From NCBI GenBank assembly GCA_964251675.1, contig CAXUKS010000018.1, forward strand, positions 1 to 64,000: DNA of 64,000 bases. The letters run 5' to 3'. This DNA is from JANXMY01 sp964251675. Its GTDB lineage: Bacteria > Armatimonadota > Armatimonadia > Armatimonadales > Capsulimonadaceae. The translations under genes and the position numbers were made by a program. The notes beneath the pieces are model-generated. The model was not told the DNA's origin and did no database searches. It worked only from the letters and a program-made list of their open reading frames with translations. Shown here piece after piece: positions 24,498-31,570 of the stretch (within the stretch, counting starts at the first letter, position 1; every line of letters starts with the position of its first letter).

Positions 24498-25289
24498 CCA
24501 GGGCGTCTCTTCAATCAGCCGCGACAGCGAGTGCCGCTCGGACCATACTTGAAAGCCAAGCAGCGCCAGCACTAGCAGGCACTGCCAGAGGGGGGCCAGG
24601 TAAATCACTCCGGCGACGCCCAGCACGGCCCCCAGCGCATTGGCCCCGGTGTCGCCGAGCATGACGGACCCCAGCGCATCCAGCGGATACAGAATCAGCG
24701 CGAACGCAAAGGCCGCCCAAAGGAACAGCCCCAGCTCTGCCGCGTGCTGAGAATAAAGCACGGCAAAAATGACTGCTGTGCCGACAAAAAAGCCGAACAG
24801 GCAGCGGCCTGGACGCAGATCGAGCAGGTTCAGGGTGTTGGCGGACAGGGCAATGAGCAGCGCGGCCAGCAGAGCAAGCCACACCGGGCGCGGGGCGGTC
24901 AGTAAAAAGCCCGCCGCCAGACTGAGCAGCCCGCCGCCGATGGCTTTGGCCGCGCCGGTCGTCAGCCGCCCTGACTGCATTGCGCGAAAGTGCCCGCGAA
25001 AGCCTTTGGACGATGCGTCGCCCGCCAGATCGTCCAGCAAGCCCAGCCCGCCGAAGCCGACGGTGACGAGGAAGTAGACGGACGCAAGGCTCGTGTGCAG
25101 CCCCTGCAGGAACCACTGAAACGCATAAAAGAACTCCCCGCCCAGGACGAAGGCCAGCCCGGCCACGGCAGGAATACGTTCGCCGCGAAAGTTGGGGCGT
25201 TTGAGGTCGTAGCGCCGCACGAGCCAGCCCATCGCGCCGAAGCCAAACGCGAGGGCCAGCAGGAGGGTGAGGTATTCTAGCCAGGTCAC
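24462..25289 (-). CDS. MraY/WecA-like glycosyl-1-phosphate transferase
   Basis: This is a 275-residue polytopic membrane protein of the polyprenyl-phosphate sugar-1-phosphate transferase superfamily. Signatures are GLLDDLAGD (the DD pair), NLLDLRPGRCLF and MLGDTGANALGA. It is shorter than MraY (about 320-360 residues), lacking a helix or two, so it is a paralogue rather than the essential MraY. It likely primes a glycan on a lipid carrier. The gene overlaps tail-to-tail with the NlpC/P60 gene by 36 nt. Confidence 0.82.
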   Translation of the reverse strand: MTWLEYLTLLLALAFGFGAMGWLVRRYDLKRPNFRGERIPAVAGLAFVLGGEFFYAFQWFLQGLHTSLASVYFLVTVGFGGLGLLDDLAGDASSKGFRGHFRAMQSGRLTTGAAKAIGGGLLSLAAGFLLTAPRPVWLALLAALLIALSANTLNLLDLRPGRCLFGFFVGTAVIFAVLYSQHAAELGLFLWAAFAFALILYPLDALGSVMLGDTGANALGAVLGVAGVIYLAPLWQCLLVLALLGFQVWSERHSLSRLIEETPWLRALDRKIGVR

Positions 25290-25315
25290 GGAGGTTTGTT
25301 TGCTTTCCGGGAGCG

Positions 25316-25449
25316 GGACCCCCTAGCCCCCAATAATGGGGGAACCGGATAAATACAGACCGGACAAAGAGGGCAGGGGCAAAACAGAAGGGCAGGGGCA
25401 AGCCCTGCCCCTACTTTCCAGCACCCCCATTATTGGGGGCGGGGGGTCC
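25316..25449. repeat. Palindromic element, family 2, copy 2 (MITE-like)
   Basis: This 134-bp element begins GGACCCCC and ends GGGGGGTCC, with inner arms GCCCCCAATAATGGGGG and CCCCCATTATTGGGGGC and a central GGGCAGGGGCAAGCCCTGCCCC palindrome. It is related to 7025-7120. Its right end falls on the mrp stop codon (25449-25451). Confidence 0.72.
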
Positions 25450-26561
25450 TATTTGCTCATCGACAGCGGCACAAATGTCCGCGCCCCGATGGAGACGGCC
25501 TGCGCGATGCGCTCGGCGACTTCGCGGAAGACCTGGGCATAGGGGCCGTTCGGGGAAGCCACCACCGACGGCGTGCCTTCATCAGCCTCGGACCCGATTT
25601 CCAGAGCCAGCGGGATGCCGCCGAAGAACGGCACGTCCAGTGCCTCGGCGGCTTGCTGGCCGCCGCCGTGCGAAAAGACATGGTGGCGGGAGTTGCAGGT
25701 CGGGCACAAAAAGTACGACATATTTTCGACAATGCCCAGAATAGGAACGTCCAGCCGCTTGAACATGGCGACAGCCTTCACCGCCACGGCGGCGGCGAGG
25801 TCCTGCGGGGTCATCACAACCACTGCACCCGACAGCGGAATAGCCTGCGCCAGCGTGAGCTGGGCATCGCCCGTGCCGGGCGGCAGGTCCACGATCAGAT
25901 AGTCCAGGTCGCCCCACTCCACGTCGCGCAGGAATTGCTGCACGGCTTTGGCGACCATCGGGCCGCGCCAGATGACGGCAGAGCCGCCGGGCTGCAAAAA
26001 GCCCATGGACATGACCTTGACCCCGTACTGCTCTATTGGCAGCAGGCGCTCTTTTTTATCGTCTACGAGCGGCTGCTTGTCTTCGACCCCCATAATGATG
26101 GGTATAGAAGGACCGTAGATGTCTGCGTCCATCAGGCCGACTTTGGCCCCCGTCTGCGCCAGCGCACAGGCGATGTTGGCGGACACGGTGCTTTTGCCGA
26201 CGCCGCCCTTGCCGGAAGCAATCGCCACAATGTTCTTGACGCCGGGAATGGCCTGCTGCGTCGGGATGCCGCGCCCGGTGTTGGCGCGGACTACGGCGGT
26301 CATTTCAATAGTGATATCACCGACGCCGTCAATGGTGCCGACTTCGACGCGGCACATCCGCTCGATTTCTTCTTTCAGGGGGCACGCGGGCGTCGTCAGC
26401 TCCACGGTGAACGACACATTGGCGCCGTCCACGGCCACGTTTTTGATCATGCCGAGCGTGACCAAGTCTTTATGAAAATCGGGGTCAATCACGCGCCGCA
26501 GCGCGTCGATGACCTGCTCGTTCGTTATGCTGATTTCCGTGCTGATTTCCGTTATGGGCAT
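25449..26561 (-). CDS. mrp: Mrp/ApbC Fe-S cluster carrier ATPase
   Basis: This P-loop NTPase scaffolds and delivers Fe-S clusters. The 370-residue protein has an N-terminal DUF59/MIP18-like domain (QVIDALRRVIDPD, TTPACPL), the deviant Walker A SGKGGVGKST near residue 117, MDADIYGPSIP, DLPPGTGDAQL, and the cluster-binding CPTC motif. I take the ATG at 26561 (MPITEIST). An upstream extension to 26621 would run into the divergent uspA region and has no support. The C-terminal end coincides with the palindromic element. Confidence 0.94.
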   Translation of the reverse strand: MPITEISTEISITNEQVIDALRRVIDPDFHKDLVTLGMIKNVAVDGANVSFTVELTTPACPLKEEIERMCRVEVGTIDGVGDITIEMTAVVRANTGRGIPTQQAIPGVKNIVAIASGKGGVGKSTVSANIACALAQTGAKVGLMDADIYGPSIPIIMGVEDKQPLVDDKKERLLPIEQYGVKVMSMGFLQPGGSAVIWRGPMVAKAVQQFLRDVEWGDLDYLIVDLPPGTGDAQLTLAQAIPLSGAVVVMTPQDLAAAVAVKAVAMFKRLDVPILGIVENMSYFLCPTCNSRHHVFSHGGGQQAAEALDVPFFGGIPLALEIGSEADEGTPSVVASPNGPYAQVFREVAERIAQAVSIGARTFVPLSMSK

Positions 26562-26614
26562 TGAGGTTCCAATCTGCCTTGATTGTACCCCTGCCCGAAA
26601 GGCCCTGTCAAACC

Positions 26615-27103
26615 ATGTCACTCCTGGACCGCTTCCGCCCGCGCCCTGCTTCTTATGCCGTGCCTGCCACCAACGCGCACGGTCAGTGGCGGCGAATGCT
26701 AATTCCCGCCGTAGACCAGCCGTATTCCGACCGCGCTTTGGACATTGCGTTCCGCCTGGCCGCCGGTACGGACATTCGCATTCAGCTTGCGTACCTGATT
26801 GAAGTGCCGCGCATCCTTGCCCTCGATGCCGCCCTGCCCGATTCGGAAGCCGTCGCGGCGACGGCGCTGAACATCGCCGAGCGGGCGGCCATTTCCTACC
26901 ATGTCCATGTCGAATCGGTCATCCATCGCACCCGCAAAGCGCACGACCGGATTTTATCGCTCATCCCCGAAGAAAAGATTGATTTGCTGGTCCTCGGCGC
27001 ACGTCCCGACCGCACACGCGGCCTGCCCGGCGACATGGCCCGCGAGCTGTTTCTGGCCGCCCCCTGCGAGGTGATTGTGGACTACATTGCGAATGAAAAA
27101 TAA
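26615..27103 (+). CDS. Universal stress protein (UspA) family
   Basis: This is a 162-residue Usp-fold protein. It has the beta-alpha pattern RRMLIPAVDQPYSDRALDIAFRLA, ...HVHVESVIHRTRKAHDRILSLI, KIDLLVLGARPDRTRG, and a C-terminal CEVIVDY strand. The ATP-binding G-x2-G-x9-G(S/T) signature is only partly present, so nucleotide binding is uncertain. It starts divergently from mrp. Confidence 0.82.
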   Translation: MSLLDRFRPRPASYAVPATNAHGQWRRMLIPAVDQPYSDRALDIAFRLAAGTDIRIQLAYLIEVPRILALDAALPDSEAVAATALNIAERAAISYHVHVESVIHRTRKAHDRILSLIPEEKIDLLVLGARPDRTRGLPGDMARELFLAAPCEVIVDYIANEK

Positions 27104-27146
27104 TACTAAGAAGTCAGCGGGGTACACTTTCCTGAGGAGAAACACT

Positions 27147-27539
27147 ATGCTGGAAGAGTATTTTCAGTTCCTTGCCCCAGACGATATTCGCCTGAAGGGC
27201 AGCCGCATCGGCATTGAGTCGGTGTTATACGAGCATATTCACCGTTCTCAAACCCCGGAAGCCATTCAGCAGACATTCCCCACCCTCTCGCTGGAACAGG
27301 TCTACGCGACAATACTTTACTACCTGCAAAATAAGCCGCGTATAGATGCCTACCTGGCTGACTGGCTGGAGTTCAGCCGCCAGGCCAGAGCCGCCCAGCG
27401 GGAAAATCCGCCCCCGGCAATCGTGCGCCTGCAAAAGCTGAAAGCTGAGATTGAGGCTTCTGGCCTTCCCCCAGAGGTATACCTGCGAAAACAAAAACAA
27501 GCACAGCAGGACGAGGCGAAGGAGCGTACCTCAGTGTAG
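27147..27539 (+). CDS. DUF433 antitoxin-like protein
   Basis: This is a 130-residue protein of the DUF433 family, a winged-HTH domain (DIRLKGSRIGIESVLYEHIHRSQTPEAIQQTFPTLSLEQVYATILYYL) that pairs with PIN-like toxins, followed by a charged C-terminal helix. A GAGGAGA Shine-Dalgarno sets the start at 27147. It is 6 nt from the DUF5615 gene, making a typical antitoxin-toxin pair. Confidence 0.85.
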   Translation: MLEEYFQFLAPDDIRLKGSRIGIESVLYEHIHRSQTPEAIQQTFPTLSLEQVYATILYYLQNKPRIDAYLADWLEFSRQARAAQRENPPPAIVRLQKLKAEIEASGLPPEVYLRKQKQAQQDEAKERTSV

Positions 27540-27545
27540 AAACCT

Positions 27546-27905
27546 ATGATTCTTTCGTATTTGATGGATGAGCATATGCCGCCTGTCTATAAGACTCAGC
27601 TTGTTTCACGCGAACCAACCCTGACTGTCTTGCAGATTGGAATGCCGGGTGTCCCCCCTGCCGGGACACTCGACCCGGAAATTCTGCTGTGGTGTGAGGC
27701 AAATAACTTTGTTCTCGTCACCAACAACCGCAAATCCATGCCAGTGCATCTTGCAGACCACCTCGCGGCAGGGCGGCATATCCCTGGCATAATTACGGTT
27801 GATGTGTTGGGCGATCTGGCGCGAAACCTGGATGACCTTCTGACAACAGCCTTCGCCTCATTGCCTAATGAGTATGCAGACCGCGTTGCTTACCTGCCGC
27901 TATGA
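27546..27905 (+). CDS. DUF5615 PIN-like toxin
   Basis: This 119-residue PIN/Mut7-C-type predicted ribonuclease has Asp/Glu near the start (LMDEHMPP), the acidic PEILLWCEAN segment, VLVTNNRKSMP, and HIPGIITVD. The metal-site acid normally seen in ..TxDxDF.. is replaced by TNNRK, so activity may be altered. Its promoter-proximal partner is the DUF433 gene, and its 3' end overlaps the lnt promoter. Confidence 0.8.
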   Translation: MILSYLMDEHMPPVYKTQLVSREPTLTVLQIGMPGVPPAGTLDPEILLWCEANNFVLVTNNRKSMPVHLADHLAAGRHIPGIITVDVLGDLARNLDDLLTTAFASLPNEYADRVAYLPL

Positions 27906-27913
27906 CATATAAT
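27886..27913 (+). promoter_or_regulatory. Probable lnt promoter
   Basis: TTGCTT (27886-27891), 16-bp spacer and a perfect TATAAT (27908-27913). The implied start site is about 10 nt before the lnt ATG, leaving essentially no leader. Confidence 0.5.
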
Positions 27914-27929
27914 TGCCGATAAAAAAGCT

Positions 27930-29447
27930 ATGGTAAAGACCGCGCTGCCCGTGAACGCCCTGTGTACGATTGCCTCCGGTCTGATGCTGGCAGGTGCACT
28001 GCCGCATTTGGATTGGGGATGGCTGGCGTGGTTCGCGCTGGTTCCGTTCCTGCTGCGCTTTCCGTTCCGCACTCTGCCTACGGCGTTCGGGTACGGCGTT
28101 CTTCTGGGGGCGGTCTATCTGGGCGGGATGTCTTACTGGGTGGCGGTGTTTGCCGCGCCGATTATTGGTTCGGCCCTGAGCGTGCTGGGCTGGGTAGTGC
28201 TGACCCTCTGCGAGGCGTTCTTTATCGGCCTCTGGGCGATGGGTGCTCAGTGGCTTTGCACACGGCCCAATCCCTGGGCCTTTCGGCTCGGCGCTCCGGC
28301 GCTGTGGGCGGTGATAGAGTGGGGACGCCAATGGGGAACGCTGGGCTTGAGCTGGGGCGATCTGGCTTATATGCAGCACGCCGCGCTGCCGATCCTGCAA
28401 GTGACCAAGCTGACCGGCATCTGGGGGCTGGCCTTTCTGATTGTCGCGGTCAATGTCGCTCTGACCGAGACGCTGAAAGCCAGGCGGCTCACGCCGTTTG
28501 CCTGCGGCACGGCAGGCGCAGTCGGGCTGGCGCTGGTGTACGGCGCTCTCACGCTGCGGGCGGAAAACCTGCGGCCCACGTTTGTCGCCGCCGCGCTGCA
28601 GGGCAATATCAACCAGAACACCGATCACAGCCCGGCCTATGTGAGCCGCGTGATGCAGACCTTCGGCGAGCAGAGCCGGACCGCCGCGCAGGCGGGAGCG
28701 GCGCTGACCATCTGGCCGGAAACCGCCTTTCCCGGCTACCTTCTGACTGACCTGAAGACGCAGGCTCAGGTGCAGCACGACGCGCAAGCCAGCCGGCAGA
28801 CGGTTGTGATCGGCGGCGCGGAGTATGACTGGGAGCAGCGCAAAGCCGCCAACAGCCTGTTCCTGATGAAGCCCGATGGGACGATGACGGGCAGCTATCA
28901 AAAGCAGCAGCTTGTCCCGTTTGGCGAATATACGCCCGGCACAGACTTTTTTCCCTTTCTCAAGGCCCTCAATGTCACGGGCGGGGATTTCAAAGCCGGG
29001 GGCGATGCCCAGGCCCTGCTGGACGGCGGGCCGAAGATCGGCAAAATCGGAGCGGCTATCTGCTTTGAGTCGTCCTACCCGCGCATCCTGCAGGACCAGG
29101 TCGCACGCGGGGCGGGCCTGCTGGTTGTTTCCACCGATGATGCCTGGTTCGGACGCACGGCGGCAGCCCGGCAGCACTCGGCCATTGCCGCCGTGCGGGC
29201 GGCGGAGACAGACCGGTATTTAATTCGCAGCGCGGCCACCGGTGTCTCCCAGATTATTGCCCCTTCCGGCCAGGTCCTCGCCGAAGCGGGCTTGTTTCGT
29301 CCCGCCGTGGTGAGCGCACCGGTCGAAGCGCGGACGACGACCACGCCCTATGTCCGCTGGGGCGACTGGTTTGTCGTCTTTTGCGCCCTGCTGCTGGGGG
29401 TGCTCGTGACCGTTTCTTTTCGGCAGCCGCCTCCGCCCGGTATTTAA
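27930..29447 (+). CDS. lnt: Apolipoprotein N-acyltransferase
   Basis: This is the membrane enzyme that adds the third acyl chain to lipoproteins, a mark of a diderm envelope. In the 505-residue protein, about six N-terminal helices precede a nitrilase-type domain with the Glu-Lys-Cys triad at Glu264 (WPETAFPG), Lys325 (YQKQQLVPFGEY) and Cys378 (AICFESSYPR). A final helix lies near residue 480. No Shine-Dalgarno is seen at the ATG, in line with a near-leaderless transcript. Confidence 0.95.
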   Translation: MVKTALPVNALCTIASGLMLAGALPHLDWGWLAWFALVPFLLRFPFRTLPTAFGYGVLLGAVYLGGMSYWVAVFAAPIIGSALSVLGWVVLTLCEAFFIGLWAMGAQWLCTRPNPWAFRLGAPALWAVIEWGRQWGTLGLSWGDLAYMQHAALPILQVTKLTGIWGLAFLIVAVNVALTETLKARRLTPFACGTAGAVGLALVYGALTLRAENLRPTFVAAALQGNINQNTDHSPAYVSRVMQTFGEQSRTAAQAGAALTIWPETAFPGYLLTDLKTQAQVQHDAQASRQTVVIGGAEYDWEQRKAANSLFLMKPDGTMTGSYQKQQLVPFGEYTPGTDFFPFLKALNVTGGDFKAGGDAQALLDGGPKIGKIGAAICFESSYPRILQDQVARGAGLLVVSTDDAWFGRTAAARQHSAIAAVRAAETDRYLIRSAATGVSQIIAPSGQVLAEAGLFRPAVVSAPVEARTTTTPYVRWGDWFVVFCALLLGVLVTVSFRQPPPPGI

Positions 29448-29561
29448 ACCGGTTTCTTTGCGCTGCCCTATGGATTGGCGCGGCTGGCAAAATTTGTGCA
29501 TTTAGAAAGTAATGTGAGAGCAGCCATGATGCTGCCGCATTCTTCCTGAAAGGCACTTTTA

Positions 29562-30296
29562 ATGCACACTTTATTTTCCCGGAAACCCCTGCTTCCCCTG
29601 CTCGGCCTCAGCCTCGCTGGCCTCCTGCTGACTCCGCACTCCGCCCACGCTTTTGGATACTTCCCCCCTGCCCCGGACCTGACTGTCACCAACGGCACGG
29701 CGAAGGATGATGGAACCAGCACGGCAGTCACCGGACAGTATTCGTTTGCCAATGGCACCAGCACCAGCACCACTAACTTCACCAGTGGGGTGGAAGCAGA
29801 CAATTCCAGCTCGATCCTGTTCACCGGGGGCGGGGCGCAGAATGTGACCACGAAGGATAACAGCACCGCCACGCTCACCGGGGGCACGTTCGACGAGATC
29901 GGGGCTTACGGGAACAGCACCGTCACCCTCAGCGGCGGCACGTTCTCCAACTTGTATACGTTTGACAATGCCACCATCAACTTGATTGGAACCAACCTGA
30001 CAGCAACCTATAATTCGGGAAGCATCATAGGTTTCGGCTTTGTTTTTCCAGATTATTACAGATTGGGCGGCATGCTCAGCGACGGCACGGCTGTTAATGG
30101 ATACTACGATAGCGGCCTGAGCAGCGGGGGCAGACTTCAGTTCAACGGCGTCACCGTGGCGTCTGGAGGAAGCGTCCCGGTCAGCGCCGCTCCGGTTCCC
30201 GAAGCTTCCTCAGTCATCAGCCTGGGCCTGATGCTGGCCCTCGGCGCAGGCGGCCTGGTGCTGGCCCGCCGCAAAAAAGCGGGCGCGGCGGCTTAG
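29562..30296 (+). CDS. PEP-CTERM protein with beta-helix-like repeats (paralogue 1)
   Basis: This is a 244-residue secreted protein. A signal peptide ends near HSAHA (residue 30). The middle is rich in Asn/Thr/Ser/Gly with repeated D-N-S-T-x-T-L-x-G-G-T-F units, suggesting a short beta-helix. The C-terminus is a PEP-CTERM sorting signal: VPEASS, a hydrophobic helix, then ARRKKAG. It would be cleaved by an exosortase, but none is in this window. A paralogue follows at 30503. AAAGG precedes the ATG, and a strong terminator follows. Confidence 0.88.
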   Translation: MHTLFSRKPLLPLLGLSLAGLLLTPHSAHAFGYFPPAPDLTVTNGTAKDDGTSTAVTGQYSFANGTSTSTTNFTSGVEADNSSSILFTGGGAQNVTTKDNSTATLTGGTFDEIGAYGNSTVTLSGGTFSNLYTFDNATINLIGTNLTATYNSGSIIGFGFVFPDYYRLGGMLSDGTAVNGYYDSGLSSGGRLQFNGVTVASGGSVPVSAAPVPEASSVISLGLMLALGAGGLVLARRKKAGAAA

Positions 30297-30320
30297 TCAG
30301 CTATCGGCGGCGAAACGCAA

Positions 30321-30362
30321 ATGGGGCACGGGGCGCTTTCTGCGCCCCGTGCCCCATTTTTT
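30321..30362 (+). terminator. Strong terminator of the first PEP-CTERM gene
   Basis: A perfect 16-bp stem (30321-30336 with 30342-30357), 5-nt loop and TTTTTT tail lie 25 nt after the stop. Confidence 0.93.
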
Positions 30363-30404
30363 GCGTCGCTGCCATTGTAACCTTCTGTCTATAATTATGA
30401 TTTT

Positions 30405-30434
30405 TTGACACTAAATATTCAGGTAACCTATGGC
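30405..30434 (+). promoter_or_regulatory. Possible promoter of the second PEP-CTERM gene
   Basis: A perfect TTGACA (30405-30410) is followed 18 bp later by a weak TATGGC (30429-30434). The gene starts at 30503, and a terminator isolates it from the first copy. Confidence 0.4.
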
Positions 30435-30502
30435 ATAGATAGAAAAACGGTACTCGTGCCGCTAGGAGCAGCCGCTCCAAATTTCCAAAGAAAGCAATTT
30501 TT

Positions 30503-31195
30503 ATGCCTACATCACTGACACGGAGTGGCCTGCTCGTACTCGGCCTGACTGGCCTGCTGCTAGCACCGCATTCAGCCAGCGCTCTTGGGTACATCCCCGC
30601 CGCCCCGGACCTGACCGTCATCAACGGTACGGCGATGGACAATGGAACCAGCACGGCAGTCACGGGTCAGTTTTCGTTTGCCCCTGGCTCCGATACGACC
30701 ACTACCAACTTCATGAATGGTGTTGAGACGGACAATTCCAGTTCGATTGTCTTCACCGGGGGCGCAGCACAGTATGTGACCACGAAAGACAACAGCACCG
30801 CCACACTCGCCGGAGGCACATTTCGCCAGATTGCGGCGAAGGACAATAGCACGGTGACAATCAGTGGAGGAAAGTTCTTCAACCTATACACGTTCGGCAA
30901 CGGAACCATTAACCTGATTGGTTCCAACCTGACGGCAACTTTCAGCACCTTTGCGTTTGATCCTTCTTACAACCTGACCGGTACGCTCAGCGACGGCACT
31001 GTCCTCAATGGGAATTACGAGAGCGGCCAGGGCGACGGGGGCAGAATCCTTTTCAACGGCGTCTTTGCTGCCGGGGTTCCCTCTGCTGCCCCGGTTCCCG
31101 AAGCTTCTTCCGTCGTCAGCCTCGGCCTGATGCTGGTCCTCGGCGCAGGCGGATTTGTGATCGCCCGCCGCAAAAAAGCAGGCGCGGCAGTGTAG
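30503..31195 (+). CDS. PEP-CTERM protein (paralogue 2)
   Basis: This is a 230-residue tandem paralogue of the 29562 gene with the same plan: a signal peptide ending near HSASA, the same AAPDLTVINGTAMDNGTSTAVTGQ block, D-N-S-T-rich repeats, then PVPEASS, a hydrophobic helix and ARRKKAGAA. The two differ mainly in the region after residue 150, and this copy lacks some Gly/Ser-rich sequence. Tandem duplication followed by drift is the simplest origin. Each copy has its own terminator, so they are separately transcribed. Confidence 0.88.
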   Translation: MPTSLTRSGLLVLGLTGLLLAPHSASALGYIPAAPDLTVINGTAMDNGTSTAVTGQFSFAPGSDTTTTNFMNGVETDNSSSIVFTGGAAQYVTTKDNSTATLAGGTFRQIAAKDNSTVTISGGKFFNLYTFGNGTINLIGSNLTATFSTFAFDPSYNLTGTLSDGTVLNGNYESGQGDGGRILFNGVFAAGVPSAAPVPEASSVVSLGLMLVLGAGGFVIARRKKAGAAV

Positions 31196-31218
31196 TCGGC
31201 TTTCGCCAGCAAAATGCA

Positions 31219-31261
31219 AACAGGGCACGGGGCGCAAAAAGCGCCCCGTGCCCTGTTTTTT
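31219..31261. terminator. Terminator between PEP-CTERM gene 2 and the convergent ACP-like gene
   Basis: A perfect 17-bp stem (31219-31235 with 31241-31257) around an AAAAA loop, with TTTTTT on the plus strand. On the other side, TTTGCATTTT follows in the minus direction, so it may serve both genes. It is near-identical to the 30321 terminator, reflecting the duplication. Confidence 0.9.
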
Positions 31262-31279
31262 GCCTTGCGGCTCACTCCA

Positions 31280-31570
31280 TCAGAGCAAATCGTCTGCTTT
31301 CGGCATTTTCGGAGGCGGGGGCCAAACCGTGGAGGGCGGTGGAAGGCGGCGCTCAATATAGTCCGCCAGCAGGCCGATAGTCAAAAGGTGTGCTGCCTCT
31401 TCATCAGGAATGGAGATGCCAAAGACCTCCTCACAGCTCATAATGGTTTCTTCAAAATCCAGGGACGCAGCTAAATCTTCGAAGAACCGCGTGTCAGGAG
31501 TCAAAGTGCTGAGGGGTTCCCCGAAGCCTTCGGCGACAATTTCCCTGACCCGTTGAAGCACCTCCGTCAT
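31280..31570 (-). CDS. Acyl-carrier-protein-like protein coupled to M14 peptidase
   Basis: This is a 96-residue protein with the ACP four-helix pattern: VLQRVREIVAEGF, TLTPDTRFFEDLAASLDFEETIMSCEEVFGISIPDEEA. The phosphopantetheine motif DSL is changed to ASL (AASLDFEE), keeping the Ser but losing the preceding Asp. Whether it is modified is uncertain. A proline-rich C-terminal tail (RRLPPPSTVWPPPPK) is unusual. Its ATG at 31570 overlaps the peptidase stop (ATGA), so the two are translationally coupled, an odd pairing. Confidence 0.78.
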   Translation of the reverse strand: MTEVLQRVREIVAEGFGEPLSTLTPDTRFFEDLAASLDFEETIMSCEEVFGISIPDEEAAHLLTIGLLADYIERRLPPPSTVWPPPPKMPKADDLL

